A DNA stretch of 64,000 nucleotides, taken from Rotaria sordida. Its lineage: Eukaryota; Rotifera; Eurotatoria; Philodinida; Philodinidae. Shown in pieces: positions 48,288 through 60,696 of the stretch. Under the pieces are notes generated by a model, which had not been told where the DNA came from, made no database searches, and saw nothing but the letters and a program-made list of their open reading frames with translations. The translations under genes and the position numbers were made by a program. How positions within the stretch are numbered: the first letter of the stretch is position 1; each line of letters starts with the position of its first letter. Where the stretch lies: contig CAJNOL010000063.1 of NCBI GenBank assembly GCA_905250125.1, positions 186,001 through 250,000 on the forward strand. Direction: 5' to 3'.

Positions 48288-51200
48288 ATGACGATTTGTT
48301 TTTCAAAAACGTTAATGTCGTCTTCATTAAATTCTCACAATAATAATAATAATAATAATAATTATCATCGAACCAATGTACATGATTCATCATTTTATCA
48401 ACAAAATCAATCCCTACTTGAAACAATATCACCTGAATCTTCATCACCAATTAGTGTGACATTAAAATCTGATAAACATCATCGTTCATCAACAACAAAA
48501 AAAAAACATAAACATCATCGACGTCGTTCATTCGATAAAGATAGTGATAATGATAATCAAAAATCTCGTCGAACAACATCATCACATCGTTCATCACCCC
48601 ATGATATTAGTACCGATAGGTAAGTTTTCTGATTTCTTTTAATAAGGTATCGGATGTACAACTTTAAACTAGATTTTTTTTCTTCTTTGCTTTATATGTG
48701 TGGTTAGATAGAGCGTAAGAAACTGATTCATGATTATGTGCATTTTCAGTTTTTTCACATGACTTGATTGTTCTGAAAAAACGAATCAATTTTCGATAAG
48801 CAACAAATATTCAATTTCTCCATTTCCTTTAAGTTTCAAAACTGAATCTTGGAAATTCATTCATAAATGAATTTTCAAGATTCAGCTTCTCATACTCTAT
48901 CTAAAGCAGAGAAAAAAAAGAACTTTCCTTAAATTTCTCATTTCAGACATCTTATAATTCTCTATTTATTTAATTAAATAATAGAAATTTTCAACGTTCA
49001 TCATCATCATCAAAATATTCTCGACATGAATCAACATCAAATCGTTATTATCATATTTCTCAACAACATCGTCATACATTTGATCCAACATCACAATCAA
49101 ATGATATTGATTTTGATATAAAAAATAAAAAACGTAAACATTATCATATTGATAATGATCGTCATAATAATCATCGTTCATCTAAAAAATATCGACGATC
49201 AAGTCCATCAACAATTTATTCTTCACATCATCATTCAAGAAGTTCAAAACATCGACGAAGATCATCATCATCACCATCATCATCTCCATTATCATCACGT
49301 TCAAGTGATAATAATCAATATTCACCAACAAATGATTATGAGCATAATCAACATGGAAAATTAACAAAAGGAACACTTGGTTCAGAACTTGATAAATTAA
49401 GACCAAAAACAACTAAAAATAAAACAATAAAAACATCAGATAATCAAACACAAAATGATCAAATAAATAATAATGATGTAAGTTCGAATTTTTCTATATA
49501 ATACAAAATAATTCAAAAAAAAAAGAGATTATTGTTACATTACAATAAATTGAAGAAAAACTCATTAATCATTTGCATATCATCAAAAGATCTCCAATTC
49601 AATAATGAATAAATGTATGAGTGTTCAACTACTTTTCTATAATAAGATTTTTCTCTCAACTGTTAACATGTTAGTTAAATAGGAAGTAGTCAAAGAGTAG
49701 CTTTAATAGAAAAACTAAGAAATTAATTTCTATTTGTTTCTTTTAATAGAAAAATATTAAATCATCTGGCATATCATTAACATCTACTTCAAATACAAAT
49801 CATTTCGAGTAAATTGAAACAAGAGACTGCTCTGCATTCTTTAATCTATTATATTTAAGTTTGAATACGACACGTCGTCGACCAATATCATCATCAGCAG
49901 CAAATTCCATAATTGTTCCACCAACTGTTGGTCAAACCCATTTAACACGTTCATTACCAATGCCACCAGATTATCAACAAGATTCTCCTTCATCGTCAAG
50001 TCCAATAAATCCATCACCAACTCATACATTTTCTCATTCAACATCAACAAATAAAATTTATTTATCCAATCAACCTGATAAACCAATGCGACGACCTTTG
50101 TAAAATAAAAAAAAAACATTTCAATTCATTATTTTGTGAAAACACGATCTAAAATGAGTGTTGAATTACAGGGGTAAAAATTTGGACCCATCGCCGCAGA
50201 TCATGACTACTACAACTATTGCTAGTTGTTGCTCAGGACAGAAGTTCGCCTTGACTCGAAGTTCTCTCACTTGATTGCTTGAGTTCTCCATGCACCTTGC
50301 ACTAATCACAAGGGTCCATATATGTCACTATGTAATCAGTGTGCTATCGAACCAGTGATTTGAGATAAATAGCCATTAGTGATTTATTCGGAGTTATTCC
50401 ATGACTGATGACACCGACGTTAGAAGATAGTACCTTGTGGATACGTACCCACTCACGAGGAAATATTCCTGAGTATCTAATAGTTTTTTGATTGAGACTA
50501 TATTCAGATGAGAGGTCATAGTAAGTAGTATGAAAGCCTAAGAGGGTTCAGTTGTCTGAGTCTTCGTTCTTGAGATATTGAATTGTTACTGCATTTTTTA
50601 ACAAAAAAGCTTTGGTCCTTCTCAGATCACCATGAAAATTGAATTTCGACTTGAAACTTTTCAACAATAAAGCCCTTAATGACACTATTTCATTATGAAA
50701 CTTTTACTGATTTTTTTTAGACCTTCTACTCTGAAATATAAATACTGAAAAACCTGTCTGATAATAAAAGAAATCATTCTTCTTATATTAATATCTCAGG
50801 ATATTAAATACTGAAATCAGTGATATTTTACAATGAACTACTATCATTGAGAGTTTCATTTATACAACGTTTCAAATTCAGACTCGAAATCCGATTTTCA
50901 TGGTGACCGATCATAGCTTTCTGTTAAAAAATGCAGTAAAAATTCGATATCTTAAGAATCAGGATTCAAGACAACCGAACCCTCTTAAGCTTTTATATTA
51001 TTCATCATGGTCTCTTATCTGAACAAAGCTATTGGATACTTTGGAACGTTCCCTTGTCAGTCATGGCGGCTCTATGACAGACGTTGTTGAAATATGATCA
51101 AAGACTGTATATCAATAATGTCTCGTTCTAATATATGAACTACTTTCTTAATACGTACCTGAAGAATTACAGAAAATCATGGTGAATAAATGTGTCCCAA

Positions 51201-53044
51201 AATAGATAGAATAAACCAATATCCATTATGATTAGTAACAACAACTATATCGTGTTTCACATTTTTAATCTCGTAGGAATTATGCTCATAGATATTTTTT
51301 TTTTCTTTTAAAGAATTCTTCAACGTCGCGATGATATGCGTAAAAATCAATGGGATGATCGTAATGTTGATATGTATGAAATCTTAGCTAAAATTGGTGA
51401 AGGTACTTATGGTGAAGTATTTAAAGCACGAGATAAACAAACCGGTATATATATATATATATATACATAAAATGAAATTTATTTTTTTACTAATTTGATT
51501 TTTTTAGGTGAATTATGTGCATTAAAAAAAGTTCGATTAGAAAATGAAAAAGAAGGTTTTCCAATAACAGCTGTACGTGAAATTCAAATTCTTCGTCAAT
51601 TAACACATGAAAATATAGTTAATTTAAAAGAAATTGTTATGGATGCACGTTCAATATTAGATATAAGAAATGATACATCATTTTATTTAGTTTTTGAATA
51701 TTGTGATCATGATTTATTTGGTTTACTTGATTCAGGGTTAATTCAACTTGATTTAGATCATATTGCATTATTTATGTATCAAATTATGTCCGGTTTAGCT
51801 TATTGTCATAATCGAAAATTTTTACATCGTGATATTAAATGTTCAAATATTCTATTAAATAATAATGGAAAAATAAAATTAGCTGATTTTGGTCTTGCTA
51901 GATTATATAATGCTGATGATAAAGATCGACCATATACAAATAAAGTTATTACATTATGGTATAGACCACCAGAATTATTACTTGGAGAAGAAAGATATGG
52001 ACCAGCAATTGATATTTGGAGTTGTGGGTAAATTAAATTTTCTTTTCTTGTTTTCATTGTAAAAGAAGACTTGAAAAACAAAATTTTTTGTTTTTCTTAT
52101 ATAGTTGTATTTTGGGTGAATTATTTCAACGTCGACCTTTATTTCAAGCACAACGTGAAGATGATCAATTAGAAATGATTTCACGTTTATGTGGTTCACC
52201 AGCACCAGCAGTATGGCCAGATGTTATAAATTTACCTTTATTTTCAACATTAAAACAAAGAAAAATTTATAGAAGAAGATTACGTGAAGAATTTCAATAG
52301 TATTATTTATTTTATAAATGATTTTTATTTAATATATTTTCATAATTATTTTAGTCTTGTTGAACCTGCTTTGGATTTATTAGATCGTATGCTTGAATTA
52401 GATCCATTAAAACGAATAAGTGCATCTGATGCTCTACAATCATCTTGGCTTAAAAATATTAGTGACGATACAATGAAAGCACCACCGTAAGGATTAATTT
52501 TTCTTCTTCTATATATATATATATATACATATAAATATGTCTTTAGCTTACCAACTACCCAAGATTGTCATGAAATGTGGAGTAAAGAACATAAACGATT
52601 ATCACGCCGTGGTTGGGATGAAAATCAAATTCAAGCACATTTTAAAGAGCGTGAAATTATTGAATATCAACGATATAATCTAGCAAACGGTATATAAATT
52701 AATAAAGCAAAAACTTATGTTTCAATATTTTTATTTTAGATATGCAAATGGATAGTCCTGATCCAACAAATATTATTACTGACAGGTAGATTATTATTTA
52801 TGGAATTGATGTCAAAAGAAAAAGACATCACCCTAAACAGAAATACATTCAAAGTATTGACAATTGGTTTAGAGACTTTCTTTGCTATTTAGAGTTTATT
52901 ATTATTCTTTCTGTAAATGAACTATTTTCTCTCTTTATTTTTTTTAGTCCAAAACAACAAAAAGATAATGTTGTTTCATACCTTCAATCAATTGAAATAG
53001 TAGGTTCAACAGCATCATCAACAAAAAATGATACTAATATATAA
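48288..53044 (+). CDS. CDK12/CDK13 transcription-elongation kinase
   Basis: Cyclin K-dependent kinase that, in other animals, phosphorylates the RNA polymerase II tail. Eleven exons: 48288-48619, 48985-49477, 49750-49808, 49860-50099, 51314-51444, 51508-52027, 52105-52299, 52355-52486, 52547-52689, 52740-52785, 52948-53044; 2388 bases, 795 residues, frame closes. Residues 1-375 are disordered, rich in Ser, Arg, His and Asn (an eight-Asn run near 16-23), an SR-like region as in CDK12. The kinase domain starts at [20 protein letters not shown] and has [20 protein letters not shown] (the PITAVRE helix), [35 protein letters not shown] and [12 protein letters not shown]. The C-terminal [12 protein letters not shown] is the CDK12/13/9-type extension. 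A second ATG at 48315 is an alternative start. The intron 50100-51313 holds an inserted element. Confidence 0.93.
50136..51260. mobile_element. Non-autonomous inverted-repeat element in a CDK12/13 intron
   Basis: Ends GTGAAAACACGATCTA and, inverted, ATCGTGTTTCAC; both sides are flanked by ATTTT (50131-50135 and 51261-51265), a possible 5-base target duplication. A shortened relative lies at 37507-37726. The middle (about 50480-51030) is a palindrome resembling the main fold-back family, either nested or part of the element. No transposase frame. Confidence 0.65.
50480..51030. repeat. Fold-back core within the CDK-intron element
   Basis: CCTAAGAGGGTTCAGTTGTC and CTTGAGATATTGAATT near 50540-50585 pair with the complement of CAACCGAACCCTCTTAAGC and ATTCGATATCTTAAG near 50945-50995. 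GATCACCATGAAAATTGAAT and TCGACTTGAAACTTT pair with TTCAAATTCAGACTCGAAAT and TTTTCATGGTGACCGATC. The TTTCGACTTGAAAC block marks the main palindrome family. Arms are moderately decayed. Confidence 0.75.
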
Positions 53045-53239
53045 TTCTCAAAAATTTGAACACAAAATTAAATGATTAATATTATTTTCTTTGTTATCAT
53101 CTTGTTTTTATTAAACAAAGTCGAGAAATATTTGATGGCATATCGACGATACCATAATCGTTCATTTGTCAATTTGAATATTAAAAAAAAAAGAAATTGT
53201 GTATGTGAAAGTGTATTTGTGTATGCGTCTATATCGATG

Positions 53240-53270
<31 letters not shown>

Positions 53271-54361
53271 TTTTGTCTATTATTCTTTTTTTTTCTATGT
53301 TTTTCTTTTTCTTGTCAAGTAACTTCCAACATTGAACGTAATCAGTTCATTACACACCCGACGAAATTAAGACATAGTTTTCATATAAAACAGGTGTTTT
53401 ATTTTCTTTCCAGAAATGAATAATAGAGAGAAAATTGTAGATGAAAATTGACGATCAGGAGAAATTCTACGGTTCGATTGTAAACTATATGATTATGAAA
53501 AGATTCATTTTCGAAATCGAGAAAAAAGAAACAAAACAAAAGTTTCAAATTTAAAAAAGTAACTAAAATATTTTTCTCATTTCTACAAATCTTCGTTAGA
53601 CGCTGCTAAAAGAAACTGAGTAAGTTCTAAAAAACATAATTAACATGTCGCGTGGGTGCGATGATCTGTTACGCTCATATTGGATCATTACTAAGACATT
53701 TCAAATTTAGCTTAATGAAGATAATCGGCATATGATATAGACAGTTTATATCAATAGAAAAGAAAAAGCACATTAAGGAATTTGTTACACAATACTAAAC
53801 AAACTTCTTTTTCATCATATCTAAAATGCTCTAAGTGACATCTATTGACATATTCTAAAATAGAAAATATTTCTACTATATAATTTTTCTGTCTCTAGGC
53901 TCATCAACAACGATCCACTGTAATTTAACATATGTGGCATATTAAATACACCTTTGTTCTCAAAAAAAAAACAAATAACAACGGTCAACTTCAATGCATC
54001 ATTAATTATTCTTGTGTATCTCAAATAAAACAAAATGTTCAGATATTTAATTTTGTTTTTGGTTGCTTGTTTGTGTCTATATTCTTGTCGAAAAAAAAAA
54101 ATGAATGAATGAATGAATTGTGCGAAGCTGATGCAGTCGCAAACAGGAAAAAGAAAATACACACAACCGGCACACAAGAAGAAATATACAACAATAACAA
54201 CATCAAGAAGAAATAAGAACAACAATAAATTTTCAATGTGTCAATGTACGAATGAAAACAACAACAAAAAAGAAACATCTTCCTTGGTACTTTTTTCAAT
54301 CATGACCAAAAAGAAAAAAAAAAAAGAAAGCAAATAGGATATATCTGAATAAACTATATTT
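53045..54361. other. Spacer between convergent genes
   Basis: 3' flanks of CDK12/13 (+) and the acidic protein gene (-). Contains a (CT)13 run at 53241-53266 and a short (TGAA)n run near 54102-54118. Remaining open frames are chance. No repeat of the window's families noticed. Confidence 0.5.
53241..53266 (+). repeat. (CT)13 microsatellite
   Basis: Uninterrupted CT dinucleotides, about 200 bases downstream of the CDK12/13 stop codon, probably within its 3' untranslated region. The nearby reading frames full of Ser-Leu come from this run. Confidence 0.9.
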
Positions 54362-54989
54362 CTATTCTTGTTCATCTTCCTCTTCATCCTCTTCATCATC
54401 ATCACCACTTTCATTAGCATCTGATGCAGCAGCCGCAGCTCTTCGAGAATTTGATTTACCAGCTGAAGCTTTTGATTCACCTGAAAAAGATAATATTTTT
54501 ATATTTACTTTTCTATCGTCTTCAATGATTTCTTACCTTCATCATCTTCACCATTTTCTCCCGCATCTTCTTCATAATCATCCTCAGAGCCATCTTCTTC
54601 GTCATAATCCTCAGCATCTTGATCATCACCGGCTACCTAAAAAAATAACAAAAACAAAATTGTTTTTTTTTTTGTTTAACTTTAAATTTAATTCTTTAAA
54701 ACTTACATCATCATCATCATCATCATCATCTTCATCAGGTAAATTATCATCACCATTTTTATGATTTGATGATTCCTTACCGACTGGTCGATCACCATTT
54801 GTACCATTACGTGTAGCTTTTAATGCTTTTAATTTTGTTGGACTTATATCATCCAAATCAGCTTCACGTTTTGTTCCTTAAAAAAAATTTTTTTTGTTTT
54901 AAATAAAAAATACTATTTAAAATTTATTATTTTTTACCTTTCGTAGGCGTAACCGTCGGTGAAGACAAAGCATCAGTTGAATCGGCCAT
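54362..54989 (-). CDS. Small acidic disordered protein, prothymosin-like composition
   Basis: Four exons on the - strand: 54989-54938, 54876-54707, 54636-54537 and 54480-54362 (TAG); 441 bases, 146 residues, frame closes. It starts MADSTDALSSPTVTPTKGTK, has a lysine-rich stretch DISPTKLKALKATRNG, then long Asp/Glu runs (eight Asp in a row ending exon 2), a short basic SRRAAAAAS segment and a final DDDEEDEEEDEQE. No folded domain. The amino-acid make-up and size recall prothymosin/parathymosin or histone-binding acidic proteins of the nucleus, but I see no alignable motif, so the function is open. The poly-Asp codons form a GAT-type repeat that could slip in replication. Confidence 0.7.
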
Positions 54990-57053
54990 TGATCAAATTT
55001 AGTTATTTTAATATAAGAAGAAAATAGTAATGTAAAGTATGCGAGGATAAATGTAAGAATCAAGTAGACATAGACCCAACACAAATAGAGAAAGAGAGAG
55101 AATATGACAAGCAACTATTTCTTCTCTTTTCTTTTCTCTGCAGCGATTGCCGAATGTGTGTATATATCTGTGCGTGTATGTGTATGTCGTCGTCTGTCCT
55201 CTCGTTTAGCTCGTTTCTTTTATATGATGCTATGTGCGTGTCCTTTCGCTGTTGCCGCCATTCTTTGGCACATAGTCATATAGCATAATGAGAGAGAAAA
55301 AGAAAAACGAAGAAAAATCATCGTTCGTTCTTGTGTTTTTCCACCAATCCATGATTCTTCTTCTAGTCGACAATAATGACGTTATACGGGCAAAATATGG
55401 CAAACAATAGACTTTTCTTTCTTTTTTTTTTTTCTATATAGTCGAGAGAAAACGACGGCTAAGGTGACGAGCATACTGTGAATTGAATAGCGGCAGTGCA
55501 AACGGCGAATAAATTTTATGCTGTTGTTTTAAGCCAGGAAAAAAACACCCACAGAAATGAAAGATATTTGGATAGCAGCCATATTTATTCATAGGAAAAG
55601 AAAAAAGGATAACATCTATTAATATTGAATAGGTTGATGTTTTTAATATTTGAATTCATTAAATTTATTTGAGATTTTTTTTAAAAATTAGTCTGATTGA
55701 AAATAGTTCTTTTGTGTTTGAGAAGCATTTGAGAAAAGAATAAGATTATTATGCAAGAATTTAAAAGAACAAGTAAATAAACATAAAATTAGGTCAACTA
55801 TATTTTATATGGAAAAGTTTATTATACATGAAAATGTAGTGATAATTGTATTGCAATTTCTTTTTTTTTTTCTTTTTGAAATAATTAAGATAAATTGTAT
55901 TTCTGTATGCAGAATATCGAATATTTGAATAGGGAAAAAAATGCTTATCTAATCGAGGGATTTTGTGTTCGTGCTCGACCTTATTTTTGATGGAATTTGA
56001 CCATACAATGATTGATAATACAATGATAAGAACGTTAAATAACGCAAGAGATATCTTCCATTTTTAATAATATACTTGCCTTTCAATATATTTTAAATTA
56101 GAATATCATTTCTAATAGTAATTATAAAATACAATTTGTGATTGTATCACATTCGAAAAATGAGTAGAGAACATGCATAGTATTAGAGAGGAAATAAAAT
56201 GAAAGAATGGAGAAAGCTAGTTGAATGACGTACTCATACTAATGTACGTTAAACAAATTGGCCAATCGAGTATTAGATAATACAAACAAATAGATGTAGA
56301 CTTTCATATTTCTTTTTTTTTTCTTACATTCTATTTATAATTATTCAAATCAATAGTGTAGTAATACTTTAGAGATATCATTCTATAAGAAAAATTTGTT
56401 AAAACATATTTTTTTTTGTTGTTGTTGTTGTTGTTGTTGTTTTTTTCATATATCTTTGTATGAGATATTTATTGGGATCAATACATAGATTGGTTTATAG
56501 ATACTTATTGAATTCGATTGACATTCAGGTGTGATATTCTCATTGTATTATGTAAACAAATTTGTATAATCAGCTTTCTTTTGTTTTGTTTTTTTGCTAT
56601 TTTGTTATTGACACATCATTGTTAGAAAAATGCTTGTAATGTCTTTTATAAAGATATATTTGATGATTGTTGTTGTGTAATTATTAAAAGAGATGAGATA
56701 TTCAACAAAGTATAAGTATCGCCTTCGGCATGCAAATAAAAGATCAATACTAAGATTTAAATAAATTCATTATGATATTGTCGTGATAAAAGAAAAGCAA
56801 CAAAAAGAAACTATGTTTGACAGGCAATTGTTTTATCTACTTTCATGTTATTTGACATTTTGTATGAGTTAAATACTTATTTGAAATCATCTGATTATTT
56901 TATTCATGTTTAAGAATCTTTTCTCGATCTTTTTTTTTTGTTTATAATAAAGATTATCAAGTTTATTGTAATGAAAATACAAATGAGAAAATATGATTTT
57001 GTTCTATTTCATATATATGTATATAAATATTTAATCCTTAGATGTATGGATTC
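54990..57053. other. Intergenic region, no gene recognised
   Basis: The 5' flank of the acidic protein gene (GT-rich and pyrimidine-rich up to about 55440) followed by AT-rich spacer running to the 3' end of the secreted-protein gene. A (TTG)7-8 run is at 56418-56440. No family or element recognised. Confidence 0.5.
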
Positions 57054-57629
57054 TTATTTTGCTGCTGGACGTCGAATAGCATTCATTATTTCTGATGTTG
57101 AACTATTACTTAATTGTTTAACAGTATTATTATTCATTGATATTGATGATATTGATGAATTTGTTTTTGGTGGTACTTTTCCAGGAATACTTAGAGTAGT
57201 ATAAAGATTAGTAAAAAGTGATGTTAATAATAATGGTGCTTGATTTTCTAAAACATTAACAATTTTTGTTCCAACATTTGGATTAAACATTTCTTTAAGA
57301 CCAGTTGACATTATTTGACCAACAATAGTACCTATACGATCTAATGGAAGAATTGAAAGAACTGTTCCAGCTGTATCAACATTTGACATTGATTCATCAT
57401 TTTGACGACGAATACGATCTTTATGAATAGATAATCTTTTTAATTTTGATTGCATAATTTCCTTTTGATTTTCTCCAAAATCTATACAATAAATAAAAGA
57501 TACGTAACAAACAAAACAAAAATTTGATACAAAAATATCTTAACCTGCATCATTATTTCTTGCTTGACAATGTTCAACTGTAACGCATAGAATTACTGTT
57601 ACAAGAATCAATGAAATGATTTTTGTCAT
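57054..57629 (-). CDS. Small secreted protein of unknown function
   Basis: Two exons on the - strand: 57629-57545 and 57481-57054 (TAA); 513 bases, 170 residues, frame closes. The start was chosen because MTKIISLILVTVILCVTVEH and the following CQA form a classic signal peptide with cleavage after about residue 22. The mature part has one segment, IGTIVGQIMSTGLKEMF, with amphipathic character, then LENQAPLLLTSLFTNLYTTL, and a Ser/Asn-rich tail with NNN and NSS glycosylation-type sites. A dibasic RIRRQ near residue 50 could be a processing site. No family recognised. Probably extracellular; nothing in its neighbours hints at a role. Confidence 0.72.
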
Positions 57630-58299
57630 TGTCAATATCTTCGATTAAAATGAAGATAAAACATATTTTTGTTGTTGTTCTTATACAACTGTAAGTCTTG
57701 TACGTACATCCTCTTCATAAATAAATATGTACGATGTGCAAGAGAAAAGTAATCATGTAATTATCCGAATAGTAAAAGTAACTTGCACTTTTAATCAATA
57801 TATATACATATATATTGATCCAATAGATGTAAATGTTTACGTCAGTCAAATATAAATCGGATGATGTAGCATTTTTTTTTTATCCTTTAATATACTCATC
57901 GACTTTATCATTATAAATTGAAAAACAGATTTATTTTATGCGTAGGAATGTCGTATTTGACTGATTATCGTGAGTAAACATTTATTTTTGAATTGAATAT
58001 GCACAAGAAAAAATCGAAATAATAAATTGATTGTGATTAATGTTTCGAATTTACATTAAATATCTTAAACTAAATCTTGAATACACTAATTATCCTTCAA
58101 GTATGTCCTGAAGTTGCTTGGATTGAATGGAGTCGATGACTCAGAAGACTAACTGGAAGATTTTTGTTAAAATTCACTGGATGTGAGGGAGAGGTTAAGA
58201 ACCTTTTAAGGAATCAGTGAACAAAGAAAACAATGCAACGTTGAAGAAAAACAAAAAGTTTTCAAGATTTGGAGGGGGTATGTCTATTATCCTTAGCGA

Positions 58300-59165
58300 T
58301 ACATTGTAAGACTGTATGATGTAGAGCCAAATAAGCTATAAAATCCCTTAAGAAGAGTTTGGAATCTTAGTTTTTTTTCAGCTCAATACTGTGGCTTTCT
58401 TCAGAAATAATAGAAAAACTGTTTTTTCGAATTTCGACTTGAAACTGTGCATACAGATAAGGGCTTAGATGTTTCCTTCGTCCACAGGTATTCTAGATAG
58501 AGCATATTCGAAAAAATGGAAAATATGAACAATAATATCGAATTAATCTTATATAACCTTTATTATTCTTTCGTAGGATCTCTTAACCTACATAGTATAT
58601 CTGAAGGTTTATTTTTATACTTTTTTTTTTGTGAGCGACTTTTGAGTTTGGTGAAAGAGTCCGACACTGAGTGTCAATAAAGTATAAGTCAATGAGCAAA
58701 AATCCAGTAGATCATTTGGTGCTAGCATGTTAACATAATAGTTGTTAGTTCGTAAAAAATTACTGTTTCTGATTAATTTCTAATTTTTAAGTTTTTGATC
58801 TGTCAACTCTAGTTCCTATTCTAAAATATGACTGCAGTAAAAGCATGTCTTTCACATCGTTTAAAAACACCTGCAGACTCCATGTTCTTATTTTAGGATA
58901 GAAGCAATTGAAAATACTTGAAACTTTTACAATGAACTATCCTTTTTAAAGCCTATCTGAATGCAAAGCTTCAAGTCGAAATTCGAAAAATCAGTTTTTT
59001 TTTACGTTCCTGAAGGGAGATCAGGATATTGACTTGAAAAGTACCATAAAGATGCCGTATCTTCGTAACAGTAGGTTAAGAACTCGGACTTTCTCTTAGG
59101 GCATTTATTAGGGTCCGCGTGATGCACATAATCCCGAATCAAAAATGATAAACCAGTTGAAACAG
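58300..59165. repeat. Fold-back element, enlarged or nested copy
   Basis: GAATTTCGACTTGAAACTGT near 58427 pairs with CTTCAAGTCGAAATTCGAAA near 58970; TTAAGAAGAGTTTGGAATCTTAG on the left faces CTCGGACTTTCTCTTAGG on the right. The inner part (about 58530-58900) does not match the arms and may be a second insertion. The right edge GATGCACATAATCCCGAATC and ATGATAAACC matches the edges of the copies at 24141 and 34095. Confidence 0.65.
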
Positions 59166-59572
59166 AGATGTCTATGGCAACGCAGCTGGCATAACGGTAG
59201 CGCTGCGGCGGCAGCAGATTTTTTTCAAAAACTATTGCGGCAGGTTTTTTAGGAAGAAATTTCAAAAATACATGAATTTGCAGAGAATCTCGGTGTTCAT
59301 ATATGTGATATTGTAAGACTTAGCAAATCTGGTTGAGTAGCAGCAGCAGTTCTAGTGTGAACTACTCATGGCCTTGAATATCGAAACATTTTTTTGAATA
59401 TTATCACCGCAGTGGCAAGTGTTTTTTAATAGTGCATCGCAGTATCTTTACTGGGTTATCATCACGATGCGACAGCGGTAGATTCTCAGTCGCGATGAAC
59501 ATCTATGAGTGGGAAGACTTTCCTCGTAAGATCAATCTACGTTCATGATATGAAAAAGTCATTCGAGCCACC

Positions 59573-59815
59573 ATGGTTGAATGACTACGTTGTTCGGCAG
59601 GTATCCACAAAGTACTGTGCTCAAACCTTGGTATCATCAGTCATGAAATGCCCTCTGACTAAGTCACTAAAGGCTGTTTGTCTTGGATCATCCATCTAAT
59701 ATCATATTGACTACGTGATGACATACACCTACTCTTGTAGTTAGTTAGTGTGTGTGTGCGGAGAGCTCAAGGATTTGAGCGCAAGAACTCTACATAAAGT
59801 AACTGGAAGGCAAGG
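59573..59815 (-). repeat. Dispersed repeat B, possible tRNA-derived SINE, copy 2
   Basis: Better-kept copy of 19968-20212. On the - strand it reads TTTAGTGACTTAGTCAGAGG and GCA, close to a Pol III box A (TRGCNNAGYNGG plus GAGCA), followed about 35 bases later by AAGGTTTGAGCACAGTAC, close to box B (GGTTCRANNCC). The spacing fits a tRNA-like head. A downstream tail of about 130 bases is shared by both copies. Too degraded to be a working tRNA. Confidence 0.5.
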
Positions 59816-59874
59816 GTATTCTTTCTTTCTTCCTGACAGTCATTTTATATAATCTTGGCTTATTTTTGTATATA

Positions 59875-60696
59875 CAGCCCTGGACAAAAGTCCCGCAACT
59901 AGTCAAAATGTACCTAAATAGTAGTTATTCACCCTGAAATTTTAGCCATAAGTAGAACTCGATGAATCCTGATCGTAGACAAGAGTTCGGTCTCTATCAC
60001 CTTGATAAGGCTGAAATATAAGATCAACATCAAGTATATTTTCATGTGGTGATATCTCGAGTTAGAAGAGAGATTCAATGGTGTTGAACTCATCATTGGA
60101 AAGCTCACGTCTTGTTCTCTTCTCAGTTAAATTTTCAATGCAAATGAATGTTCCATCGTTAAGTTATGAATCACATTCTTCATTAACTTATTGAAACTGA
60201 ACTGTCATCAACCTACTGATTTTGACTTGAATCTCGGGCTAGACTCAATTGTTTGCTTTGAAAACTGTATCACAAAATGCTATACTCTATACAATTCTTC
60301 TCTAAAATTTTCAGAATCACAACTATCAGGAAAATGAAGATTTATAACATTTTGTACCTAAAAATTGACAAGTTCCGGAAATCGTTAAATAAAAGTATTT
60401 CGAGCTGCTCTTTGTAGCATAAGTAGGTCACCATCAGAACTACCTATTGCATAAAAAATATGACTTTGATTCCATCAAATAAAAGAAAAACACTATAAGT
60501 TTTGTTTACGACCATTTCTCGTTTCAAAATAAAAAAATAACATTAACTTCTAAAGATTACGCAAATTCCTTATTTTTTATTTTCTTCAACTTTCACTAAA
60601 TTCAGAACGCCTCAGAAATATCCAATGAAAGGTACTTTCTCATTTTATAAGTAACACATTTTTATTATTTGCTACTCAGATTGTTAGGTGCTTCAT
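59875..60696 (+). repeat. Left terminal inverted repeat of the Tc1-like element
   Basis: Mirrors 62091-62912 base for base with few mismatches. The inner edge is at GTTAGGTGCTTCAT on this side and ATGAAGCACTTAAC on the other. Internal sub-repeats that could bind transposase (a second CCTGGACA-like site) were not found by eye. Confidence 0.9.

Larger units (their letters stand above)
57630..59874. other. Intergenic region with repeats
   Basis: Upstream region of the secreted-protein gene (TATA-rich near 57800) followed by a large decayed fold-back element (58300-59165), a GC-richer stretch at 59180-59360 with GCAGCAG-type runs and no coding signal, and repeat B copy 2 (59573-59815). Open frames in this stretch (for example 59002-59265) cross the repeats and are not genes. 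Confidence 0.5.

Noticed and set aside
48966-49412. His-, Asp/Tyr- and Met/Val-rich frames on both strands
   Set aside because: Shadows of the CDK12/13 disordered exon, whose TCA/CAT/GAT codon runs read open in other frames.
54525-54764. His/Leu-rich + frame
   Set aside because: Antisense shadow of the acidic protein's Asp/Glu codons (GAT/GAA reads ATC/TTC in reverse).
59002-59265. 87-codon - frame near a GC-richer stretch
   Set aside because: Crosses the right arm of a fold-back element; peptide has no family features.
59573-59815. Functional tRNA gene
   Set aside because: Box A and B are only approximate, stems do not pair well and the second copy is degraded; a SINE-like relic is the better reading.
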